In this document: piece after piece, positions 1 to 5,739 of the stretch
Layout of the letters: each line of letters starts with the position of its first letter
How positions within the stretch are numbered: position 1 is the first letter of the stretch
From: DATKWV01 sp035529405
GTDB taxonomy: Bacteria > Planctomycetota > Phycisphaerae > Sedimentisphaerales > Anaerobacaceae
Length of the DNA stretch: 5,749 bases
NCBI GenBank assembly: GCA_035529405.1
Contig: DATKWV010000030.1
Location: 1-5,749 of the forward strand
Reading direction: 5' to 3'
Notes under the pieces: model-generated
The model's database searches: none
The model's input: the letters and a program-made list of their open reading frames with translations, nothing else
Told to the model about the DNA's origin: nothing
Program-made: the position numbers and the translations under genes

Positions 1-132
1 TGCCACTTGGCCAACATAGCAATACAGGTGGGCGGGAAATTTCGCTGGGACCCGGTGAAAGAGCGCTTTATTGATAACGATGCGGCGAACCGTATGGTGT
101 CAAGGACCGGCAGGACCGGCTGGCAGGTGTAA
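1..132 (+). CDS. Gfo/Idh/MocA-family oxidoreductase, C-terminal fragment (5' end outside window)
   Basis: An open frame enters from the left edge in frame 1 and ends at TAA 130-132, giving 43 residues that begin CHLANIAIQVGGKFRWDP and finish with GRTGWQV. A CHxxNIA start, a K-(L/F)-RWDPxxERF centre and an NRMxSRxxRxxW end are how the bacterial-type C-terminal domain of NAD(P)-dependent Gfo/Idh/MocA oxidoreductases normally finishes in Planctomycetes and Bacteroidetes. These enzymes oxidise or reduce sugars, inositols and related polyols, but the Rossmann cofactor domain and catalytic residues lie outside the window, so no substrate can be assigned. The gene ends 37 bases before the DUF6807 gene on the same strand with no terminator between, suggesting co-transcription. 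The family call rests only on the tail motif. Confidence 0.75.
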   Translation, partial: CHLANIAIQVGGKFRWDPVKERFIDNDAANRMVSRTGRTGWQV

Positions 133-157
133 ATACATTGTTGACCATTAGCCGTCG

Positions 158-163
158 AAGGAG
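158..163 (+). promoter_or_regulatory. Shine-Dalgarno for the DUF6807 gene
   Basis: AAGGAG, six bases before the ATG at 170. It is a full-strength ribosome binding site and fixes the start of the downstream gene. Confidence 0.8.
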
Positions 164-169
164 ATAAAC

Positions 170-1429
170 ATGGCAGGCAAGACAGGAATAGCGATTTGCG
201 CGGTACTGGTTTTATGCTGGGGATGTGAAAAAGGGCAAGTGCAGACCAGTACCGTGGATTTACATGTGTCCGGGGCCAGGACCGATTGTGCCGATGTTCC
301 TGTGTGCGCGGCAATCGAGTTGCCGGCACAGTTGGCACAGCTTGGCGACGGTGAAATCTCTGTTGCGGTCAGGCAGCGCGATGGTCAGGGAATGGATGTG
401 CCGGGCCAGATTGTTACGGCTGAAGACGGCAAGCGCCAATTGTGGTGGGTAATACCACAGACCATGGCCGGTGCAGAGAGTAACTGGACGGCAGCATTAA
501 GCCCTGCAAAAAAGACGAACACGGGAGAGTTTTCGTGGGAGGACAAGGCAGGGGAATACCTGGATTTGCTTTTCGCCGGCCGCAAGGTAACCCGTTATAT
601 GTATGCTTATGATGATTCGACGCCAGAACAGCGGGAACTGACGTATAAGCCTTATCATCATGTTTTCGACGCTGCGGGCCAGGACTTTATAACCAAGGGG
701 CCGGGGGGGCTTTACACTCACCATCGCGGCCTGTTCATCGGCTGGCACGATTTGCGATTCGATGACAAGAAATATGACTTCTGGGCGATGACGGGAGGCT
801 GGCGCGATACATTGCCGACAGTTCAGGTTCATAAAAGTTTTACGGATAGGAAAAGCGGGCCTGTTCTGGCACGCTCAATGTCCAGCATTGACTGGAACGA
901 CGATAGCGGCAAGACGATAGTTTCAGAGCAGCGGCAGGTGACGGCGTATCGCTGCAGCGGCGATACAATTGCTCTTCTGGATTTCGACATCAGTCTTACG
1001 GCGGTCGGCGGAGATGTTTTTCTGGAAGGCGACCCTGAGCACGGCGGGTTTCAGTATCGGGCGCATAATGACGTTGCAGCAGATGAAAAAAGTCACGAAG
1101 GCAAGGCAATGTATTTGTTCCACAGGGAGGTAACGGACCCGGAGAAAGACAAGAACCTTCCGTGGGCGGCATTGTCGTATCCGTTGAAAGACAAGTATTA
1201 CAGTGTTCAGCATATGGACCACACTGACAATCCCAATCCGACATTGTATTCGGCATACCGGGGTTACGGGCGTTTCGGGCCGTTTTTCAGCAGCAGGATT
1301 GGTGCCGGCGAAACCCTAAGGGTGCATTACCGTGTATGGATAGGCCAAGGACAGATGCCGAAACGGGAAGATATGGCTGCGAGATACTTAGTATATGAAG
1401 GGCCGCCTTCGGCTGTTGCAGTCAGGTAG
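170..1429 (+). CDS. DUF6807 ('PmoA-like') family protein, probable exported lipoprotein
   Basis: A 419-residue protein. Residues 1-19 form a short basic-then-hydrophobic leader ending CWGC, so Cys19 could be lipidated. The lipobox is poor (Cys and Trp at -3 and -2), so a plain signal peptide or an anchor are alternatives. The family signature is in the middle: RYMYAYDDSTPEQRE, then YKPYHHVFD near 161-170, GGLYTHHRGLFIGWHD with His184, His185 and His193, and DFWAMTGG. The C-terminal part carries the usual YRGYGRFGPFF and HYRVWIG blocks. Pfam once labelled this family methane oxygenase PmoA; that name is misleading, since it has no resemblance to membrane particulate methane monooxygenase, and the true activity is not established to my knowledge. 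Conserved histidines hint at metal or sugar binding (inference). It lies directly behind a Gfo/Idh/MocA gene, the common partner, supporting a role in periplasmic carbohydrate metabolism. A run of seven G at 703-709 does not break the frame: the signature continues correctly after it. Confidence 0.85.
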   Translation: MAGKTGIAICAVLVLCWGCEKGQVQTSTVDLHVSGARTDCADVPVCAAIELPAQLAQLGDGEISVAVRQRDGQGMDVPGQIVTAEDGKRQLWWVIPQTMAGAESNWTAALSPAKKTNTGEFSWEDKAGEYLDLLFAGRKVTRYMYAYDDSTPEQRELTYKPYHHVFDAAGQDFITKGPGGLYTHHRGLFIGWHDLRFDDKKYDFWAMTGGWRDTLPTVQVHKSFTDRKSGPVLARSMSSIDWNDDSGKTIVSEQRQVTAYRCSGDTIALLDFDISLTAVGGDVFLEGDPEHGGFQYRAHNDVAADEKSHEGKAMYLFHREVTDPEKDKNLPWAALSYPLKDKYYSVQHMDHTDNPNPTLYSAYRGYGRFGPFFSSRIGAGETLRVHYRVWIGQGQMPKREDMAARYLVYEGPPSAVAVR

Positions 1430-1512
1430 GCATCTATATTTTACAATGAAGGTATGACTATGCGGCGATTCGTCCCCGTGCTACGGAGGGCAGGCGGCGA
1501 CGGCTAAAACAA

Positions 1513-1532
1513 CCCCGCAATAAATTGCGGGG
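1513..1532. repeat. Near-perfect 20-base palindrome (hairpin)
   Basis: CCCCGCAA, then TAAA, then TTGCGGGG: eight pairs with a four-base loop, or nine pairs with a two-base loop. It is strongly GC at the base. The following bases are CTAAATAAGCC, not a T-tract, so it is better read as a palindromic repeat or mRNA-stabilising 3' structure than as a rho-independent terminator. Its right arm also pairs with a downstream segment (1530-1534 with 1540-1544), giving an alternative fold. Confidence 0.6.
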
Positions 1533-1572
1533 CTAAATAAGCCCAAGGGCACCGGGTAAATAGTTTTAGATT

Positions 1573-1587
1573 CCGCATCAAGTGCGG
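1573..1587. repeat. Short inverted repeat
   Basis: CCGCA and TGCGG separated by TCAAG. Five perfect pairs, 38 bases before the preferred start of the radical SAM gene. It could be a second half of the palindromic element or a leader hairpin; no function is demonstrable. Confidence 0.4.
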
Positions 1588-1611
1588 TACGTAGGGCAGG
1601 TTGTACAGTTC

Positions 1612-1616
1612 AGGGA
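1612..1616 (+). promoter_or_regulatory. Shine-Dalgarno deciding the radical SAM start
   Basis: AGGGA sits eight bases before ATG 1625. The alternative in-frame TTG at 1601 has only TAGGG/AGG sequences crowded within four bases of it, so ATG 1625 is the better start. Confidence 0.5.
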
Positions 1617-1624
1617 CGGATTCT

Positions 1625-2764
1625 ATGGTTGGTGTTGTATCCAGGCCCGGCTGTTATGAGAAGCTGAATATACTAAGTACCGATGCGCAGTATGACCTTG
1701 CGTGTGCGTGCGGAGGCGGGCAAGACGAGCATCGCCGGCGGGGACGGGAAGGCAAATGGATATACCCGGTAACCCTTCCAAACGGGGGTAAAAGCGTTTT
1801 GTTCAAAACATTGATTTCCAATGTCTGCAGCAGTGACTGCAGCTACTGTCCGCTGAGGCAAGGCAGGGACATTCGCAGATGCAGCTTGAAACCACAGGAG
1901 ACGGCGGAAGTGTTTATGGATTATTTTCGCAAAGGAAAGGTTTTTGGTCTGTTTTTAAGCTCCGGCGTGACAGGGACACCGGATTCGGCGATGCAGCAGC
2001 TGACGGACACGGCTGCAATCCTGCGCAAACGATACGATTATCGGGGGTATATTCACTTGAAGATAATTCCCGGAGCGAGTGATTCGGCTGTTGGGCAGGC
2101 GGTTTCGCTGGCAAGCGCGGTGTCGTTGAATATCGAGACGCCGGGCGCCGGGCATCTTGCGAGGCTTTCGAGAAAAAAAGATTACATGCGGGATATTGTG
2201 GCGCCGATGAAATTGATAAGCAAACTGACGGCTAAGGGGGCCAGGTATTCGAGAGTAAAGCAGACAACGCAGTTTATCGTAGGCGCAGCCGGAGAGACAG
2301 ATGCCGAAATTGTGCGGTATGCAGGGCGGCTTTACGATGGTTTGAAGCTTGCGAGGGTTTACTTCAGCGCATATCAAAGAGGGCTGGGCGAAAGTTCTTT
2401 ACCCGGTGAGCAGGAAACAGACCAGGGGCCGGCTGACGTCTTCAAGCGGGAGCACCGGCTTTACCAGGTGGATTTTCTGATGCGCAAGTATGGTTTTTCG
2501 GCGTCCGAGATAGTTTTCGACGCCAAAGGCGGGCTTTCTGCAACAACCGACCCTAAACAGATGTGGGCGAATATGCACAGTGAGAGGTTTCCGGTGGATA
2601 TTAACAAGGCATCAAGAGATGAGCTTTTGCGGGTTCCGGGGCTTGGGCTGGTGACTGTAGAGGAAATTCTGTCCAAACGCAGAGATGGCCGGCTAAGGAG
2701 TATCGACGACATAGGCAAAGTGGGGGTACGGCTGTCGAAAGCAAGCCGATATGTTACTTTCTGA
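1625..2764 (+). CDS. Radical SAM protein with C-terminal helix-hairpin-helix (COG4277-like), putative DNA modification/repair
   Basis: A 379-residue protein from ATG 1625; an in-frame TTG at 1601 would add eight residues. The N-terminal block EKLNILSTDAQYDLAC is typical of the family. The iron-sulfur site is NVCSSDCSYCPLR with Cys68, Cys72 and Cys75 (CxxxCxxC), which binds a [4Fe-4S] cluster that cleaves S-adenosylmethionine. Further barrel motifs are GLFLSSGVTGT, YIHLKIIPGA, LNIETPGAGHL, QFIVGAAGETD and ARVYFSAYQ. Residues 324-349 (VDINKASRDELLRVPGLGLV onward) are a helix-hairpin-helix of the ComEA/RuvA kind that binds DNA backbone without sequence preference. Relatives (COG4277, near TIGR03916) are predicted to act in DNA modification or repair, and the TIGR03916 type is usually paired with a uracil-DNA-glycosylase-like partner; none is in this window. 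The segment before the cluster, IYPVTLPNGGKSVLFKTLISN, differs from the usual TIGR03916 sequence as I recall it, suggesting a separate subfamily. The substrate is unknown. Confidence 0.85.
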   Translation: MVGVVSRPGCYEKLNILSTDAQYDLACACGGGQDEHRRRGREGKWIYPVTLPNGGKSVLFKTLISNVCSSDCSYCPLRQGRDIRRCSLKPQETAEVFMDYFRKGKVFGLFLSSGVTGTPDSAMQQLTDTAAILRKRYDYRGYIHLKIIPGASDSAVGQAVSLASAVSLNIETPGAGHLARLSRKKDYMRDIVAPMKLISKLTAKGARYSRVKQTTQFIVGAAGETDAEIVRYAGRLYDGLKLARVYFSAYQRGLGESSLPGEQETDQGPADVFKREHRLYQVDFLMRKYGFSASEIVFDAKGGLSATTDPKQMWANMHSERFPVDINKASRDELLRVPGLGLVTVEEILSKRRDGRLRSIDDIGKVGVRLSKASRYVTF

Positions 2765-2967
2765 ACATCGCTAATTTTGCAGAAAAGCGGCAAGACTGGT
2801 CGATATTAGATTAAGTCCTTAGTTTTGTGAAATTAGCGTGTTACCAGGTGCAGACCTTACGCGGCAAGGTTGTGCGTGGAGGGGAGCGGTTTTTATGGGA
2901 CGCACGGGCTGGTTGCGGGGCAGGTACGCTGTTTTTTTGAAACCAAGGGCGTTTTCAGGACAATGTA
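2765..2967. other. Spacer upstream of ftsK; probable promoter/leader region
   Basis: 203 bases without a supported gene. Just after the radical SAM stop there is a weak inverted repeat (TTTCTG 2758-2763 with CAGAAA 2780-2785, long loop, no T-run). The A+T-rich part around 2800-2835 is the likeliest place for the ftsK promoter, but no clean -35/-10 pair was found. A six-base inverted repeat, GTGCGT 2872-2877 with ACGCAC 2900-2905, lies in the leader, followed by seven T at 2932-2938. The hairpin and T-run are 26 bases apart, so this is not a standard terminator. A purine-rich Shine-Dalgarno-like block (2878-2886) precedes an ATG at 2895 that opens a 55-codon frame overlapping ftsK; see findings. 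Confidence 0.45.
2957..2960 (+). promoter_or_regulatory. Shine-Dalgarno for ftsK
   Basis: AGGA, seven bases before ATG 2968. An in-frame TGA at 2938-2940 blocks any longer version, and this is the first usable start after it. Confidence 0.55.
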
Positions 2968-5385
2968 ATGCGTCAGATACGGAGCAATCGACTTTTACGG
3001 GCAGTTATGTGCTTAGCAATAGCGGTGCTTTTTCTGCTATTTTGCAGTTGTGTAAGTTTTAACATCGGAGACTGGCCCAGCAGATACGTATATCCGCATA
3101 ATAAGCCGGCGGCGAATGTGTGCGGGTGGACAGGGGCATTCTGTGCTTACTATCTGTTGTATTTTATAGGGCCTGGGGTGTATGTATTGCTGGCAAGCGG
3201 GATATGGTTTTTTGCCGCAAGGCTGATAGAGCATGGTCTGGGTCAGACGTGGCTGCGTTTGGCGGGGGTGTTGTTGCTGACCGGTGCGGCATCAAGCAGT
3301 TTTTATTGTGTTTGGCCTCATCGGTTTTACGATTTTCCGATTGGTTCAGGCGGTCTGGTTGGTGTGGCGGCGACGGAGTTTCTGCGCGGTCACTTTGCGA
3401 CGCTGGGCACGGTGATACTTATGTCGTGTACGTGGCTTGTGGGTGTTGTTCTTGTAGCTGACAGTGTTGTTATTGCGGCAGTGCGATGGGCAGGGGCAGT
3501 TTTGTTAAAGACGCTGGGGGCGGTGTGGCCTTTGTGGTCGGCCACGAAGCGTCGGTCGGCGGTATTGGCGGGGATATGGCGGAAATTAAGCGTAAGAGAA
3601 CGGCAGTTCGCCACAGCCGGCAATCGCGGAATAAAACAAGGCCTGTTGATAAGCCGGGGCGGGCAAGCGGGTTTACGGTCCAGGGCAGAACACCAGGACA
3701 AGGCCGGCTGTTACGGCGGTAAAACAAAGCAGGCTGCCGGCGTCAGGGCGGCATCAACAAAGGCCCCGCAAACTGTGCAGGCATACGTACCGCCCAGCTA
3801 CAAGGATTATACGCTTCCGGGCGTGGAATTGCTTGCGGAGCCGGAATACAGCTATTCCGCGGTGCAGGATAAGGTAATCAAGGCCAAGGCGGTGATTCTG
3901 GAAAATCTTCTGGCGGAGTTCAATGTAAACGCTCGGGTGGTGACAGTCGAGACAGGGCCGGTGATAACGATGTTCGAGCTGGAGCTTGCGGCTGGGGTCA
4001 AGGTTAGCCAGATTCGGTCGCTTGCGAACGATATAGCGCGAGCACTGGGCGCCGGGGCGGTGCGGGTCGTAGCGCCCATGCCCGGCAAACATACCATAGG
4101 TATTGAGGTCCCGAACAACGCAAAGGAAAGGGTGCGAATCAAGGACTTGATGCGTCTGGCGGGTGACAGCGCTGCACGGATGCAAATACCGCTTTTTTTG
4201 GGCAAGGATTCGGGGGGACAGGCACTGGTTTCGGACCTTACGGGTATGCCGCATCTTCTGATAGCGGGTACAACGGGTTCGGGCAAGAGCGTTTGCATAA
4301 ACAGTATTATAACGGGAATACTTCTTACGAAACGGCCGGACGAGGTCAAGCTTATTCTAATAGACCCGAAGATGGTCGAAATGACGATGTTTAACACGGT
4401 GCCGCACCTTATGTGCCCGATAGTTACCGAGACAATGCGGGCGGCGCAGATACTCGAATGGGCAACGGTCAAGATGGATGAACGGTATTCGCTGCTGGCT
4501 GAGGCCAGGGTAAAGAACGTGGTCGAATATAACGGGCTTGGAGAAAAAGAAATCATCGAGCGGTTCAAGCCCGGCAGCGCCGATGAAGAGGCTAAAATCC
4601 CCAAGCGGCTGCCTTATATCGTGATTGTAATAGATGAGCTTGCGGACCTGATGATGACGGCGGCCAAGGAGATAGAGGCTTTCATAGTCAGGCTTGCACA
4701 AAAGAGCAGGGCGGTGGGTATTCATATCGTGCTGGCGACGCAGCGGCCGCAGGCGACGGTTGTTACGGGACTTATAAAATCGAATATGCCGACCAGGATA
4801 GGTTTTCGGGTGGCGGCGAGGATGGACAGCAGAATCATTCTGGACCAGAACGGGGCAGAGACGCTGCTGGGCCAGGGTGACATGCTGTTTTTAAAGCCGG
4901 GGACAAGCGATTTGGTTCGTGCGCAGGGGACATTTGTGGACGAAACGGAGATAAAGCGGATTGTCAAGCATCTCAAGGAAGTGGCTGAACCGCAATTTCA
5001 TCCGGAGCTGGTTCAGTTAAGGACGCTGGACGTTTCCGAGATGGAGCACGACGAGCTTTTTGACGATGCGGCAAGAATTATTATCGAGACACAGCGCGGC
5101 AGTGTGTCGCTGCTTCAGAGGCGGCTGAATATAGGGTACGCCCGTGCATCGCGGATAATAGAGATGTTGGCTGCGGCGGGGGTTCTGGGCGAATACAAGG
5201 GCAGCCAGGCCCGGGAGGTGCTGATGACGGCCGAGGAGTACGAACGTATCCGCGAGCGGATGCAGGCACAGGCGGGTGAGGAATCAGGCGATGTTGAGCC
5301 GGCGGGCACGCAGAAGAGTTCGCAACAGGCAAGCTATATAAGCGAGGGCCAGCGGGGTTACGTATCGGTCGATAACGACAGCTGA
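2968..5385 (+). CDS. ftsK: DNA translocase FtsK/SpoIIIE
   Basis: An 805-residue septal DNA pump that moves trapped chromosome ends into daughter cells and, in known systems, activates XerCD recombination at dif. The N-terminal membrane domain has four hydrophobic helices (about 12-31, 58-82, 97-115, 143-164) with the usual VYPHNKPAANVCGWTGA loop between the first two. A linker (about 194-275) is short and markedly basic. The alpha domain starts near YTLPGVELL (281-289). The RecA-like beta motor has Walker A GTTGSGKS (434-441), Walker B VIVIDELAD with Asp556/Glu557, and LATQRPQ around 592-594 followed by SNMPTRIGFRVAARMDSR and LLGQGDML. The gamma winged-helix domain (about 697-765) keeps RGSVSLLQRRLNIGYARASRIIE, close to the E. 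coli segment that reads polarising sequences. Length is like SpoIIIE (about 790) rather than E. coli FtsK (1329). No key residue is missing and the gene looks intact. It follows a 203-base spacer, so it likely has its own promoter. Confidence 0.97.
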   Translation: MRQIRSNRLLRAVMCLAIAVLFLLFCSCVSFNIGDWPSRYVYPHNKPAANVCGWTGAFCAYYLLYFIGPGVYVLLASGIWFFAARLIEHGLGQTWLRLAGVLLLTGAASSSFYCVWPHRFYDFPIGSGGLVGVAATEFLRGHFATLGTVILMSCTWLVGVVLVADSVVIAAVRWAGAVLLKTLGAVWPLWSATKRRSAVLAGIWRKLSVRERQFATAGNRGIKQGLLISRGGQAGLRSRAEHQDKAGCYGGKTKQAAGVRAASTKAPQTVQAYVPPSYKDYTLPGVELLAEPEYSYSAVQDKVIKAKAVILENLLAEFNVNARVVTVETGPVITMFELELAAGVKVSQIRSLANDIARALGAGAVRVVAPMPGKHTIGIEVPNNAKERVRIKDLMRLAGDSAARMQIPLFLGKDSGGQALVSDLTGMPHLLIAGTTGSGKSVCINSIITGILLTKRPDEVKLILIDPKMVEMTMFNTVPHLMCPIVTETMRAAQILEWATVKMDERYSLLAEARVKNVVEYNGLGEKEIIERFKPGSADEEAKIPKRLPYIVIVIDELADLMMTAAKEIEAFIVRLAQKSRAVGIHIVLATQRPQATVVTGLIKSNMPTRIGFRVAARMDSRIILDQNGAETLLGQGDMLFLKPGTSDLVRAQGTFVDETEIKRIVKHLKEVAEPQFHPELVQLRTLDVSEMEHDELFDDAARIIIETQRGSVSLLQRRLNIGYARASRIIEMLAAAGVLGEYKGSQAREVLMTAEEYERIRERMQAQAGEESGDVEPAGTQKSSQQASYISEGQRGYVSVDNDS

Positions 5386-5412
5386 TGGCACATGGCAGGG
5401 GGCGGCAAAGTG

Positions 5413-5427
5413 GTAGAGGGCATCTAC
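5413..5427. repeat. Small inverted repeat after ftsK
   Basis: GTAGA and TCTAC flank a five-base GGGCA loop, 28 bases after the ftsK stop. There is no T-run, so it is at most a weak 3' hairpin of the ftsK message. I see no better terminator between ftsK and the next gene. Confidence 0.3.
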
Positions 5428-5448
5428 AAGGCGGGGGCGGGATTTTCG

Positions 5449-5478
5449 TTGCATGAAAACAGTCAAATAAGATAGAAT
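5449..5478 (+). promoter_or_regulatory. Candidate sigma-70 promoter for the FmdB-like gene
   Basis: A -35-like TTGCAT (5449-5454) and a -10-like TAGAAT (5473-5478) are separated by 18 bases in a locally A+T-rich patch. The -10 matches five of six consensus positions, the -35 only three. A transcript would start near 5485, about 45 bases before the next ATG, and would include a small GCTT/AAGC hairpin at 5491-5502. This would allow the small zinc protein to be expressed apart from ftsK. Confidence 0.4.
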
Positions 5479-5517
5479 AAAAACGTGCGGGCTTTTGTAA
5501 GCTGACGGCAATGCAGC

Positions 5518-5522
5518 GGGAG
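5518..5522 (+). promoter_or_regulatory. Shine-Dalgarno for the FmdB-like gene
   Basis: GGGAG, seven bases before ATG 5530; it supports this start. Confidence 0.65.
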
Positions 5523-5529
5523 CGGTTAA

Positions 5530-5739
5530 ATGCCTGTTTATGAGTACCAGTGCAGAAAGTGCGGCAAGCGCAGCGAGTTTCTTGAAAATGTCGGCGGCGA
5601 TACAGCCAAAACCTGCGGGCATTGCGGCAGCGGCGACCTGACGAAGGTATTTTCTACGTTTTCGCCGCGGATAAAGGGCGGGGAGTCGAAGCGGTGCGGG
5701 GGATGCCGCGATTTCAAGTGTCCGCATGCAGGCCGATGA
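5530..5739 (+). CDS. FmdB-family zinc-ribbon protein
   Basis: A 69-residue protein starting MPVYEYQCRKCGKRSEF, the classic opening of the FmdB/CxxC_CXXC_SSSS putative regulatory family. A zinc ribbon is formed by Cys8-x2-Cys11 and Cys29-x2-Cys32, followed by the LTKVFSTFSPR segment normally seen after the ribbon. A second cysteine cluster near the end has Cys56-x2-Cys59, Cys64 and His66, enough ligands for another metal site; related proteins often have Cys-rich tails of varied form. The family is named after a proposed regulator of formamidase/amidase expression, but members in most bacteria have no proven function. The gene begins 144 bases after ftsK, behind a candidate promoter, and its TGA overlaps a possible ATG of the next gene. 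Length is normal for the family. Confidence 0.88.
   Translation: MPVYEYQCRKCGKRSEFLENVGGDTAKTCGHCGSGDLTKVFSTFSPRIKGGESKRCGGCRDFKCPHAGR

Larger units (their letters stand above)
1430..1624. other. Non-coding spacer rich in inverted repeats
   Basis: No convincing gene is present between the DUF6807 stop and the radical SAM start. The stretch holds at least five short inverted repeats: 1476-1479/1483-1486, 1513-1520/1525-1532, 1530-1534/1540-1544, 1541-1544/1547-1550 and 1573-1577/1583-1587. Those sharing bases cannot all form together. None is followed by a T-run, so a classical intrinsic terminator is not supported. The density of palindromes suggests a decayed dispersed palindromic (REP-like) element. 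Only one copy is in the window, so repetition cannot be shown here. Confidence 0.5.

Noticed and set aside
703..709. Frameshift at a seven-G run in the DUF6807 gene
   Set aside because: The family signature (YKPYHHVFD before, THHRGLF after) continues in the same frame across the run.
170..1429. Methane monooxygenase subunit A (PmoA)
   Set aside because: The old domain label suggests it, but the protein has an export leader and no multi-helix membrane body or PmoA motifs; it is DUF6807.
1454..1507. 17-codon ORF after the DUF6807 gene
   Set aside because: Very short, Arg/Gly-rich, without recognisable sequence, and it overlaps the palindrome-rich region.
1513..1532. Rho-independent terminator of the DUF6807 operon
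   Set aside because: The stem is strong but there is no T-tract after it on the + strand, and it lies 84 bases past the stop.
2838..3062. 74-codon ORF from GTG 2838
   Set aside because: It has no ribosome site at the GTG and overlaps ftsK; only the internal ATG 2895 has a plausible site, and that is kept as a low-confidence finding.
3852..4604. 250-codon open frame on the minus strand
   Set aside because: It lies wholly opposite the conserved FtsK alpha and motor domains and its composition is what the reverse of that sequence gives; no ribosome site or recognisable motif.
5284..5727. 147-codon open frame on the minus strand
   Set aside because: It runs opposite the ftsK end and almost all of the zinc-ribbon gene, both of which are recognised by family motifs; treated as a shadow.
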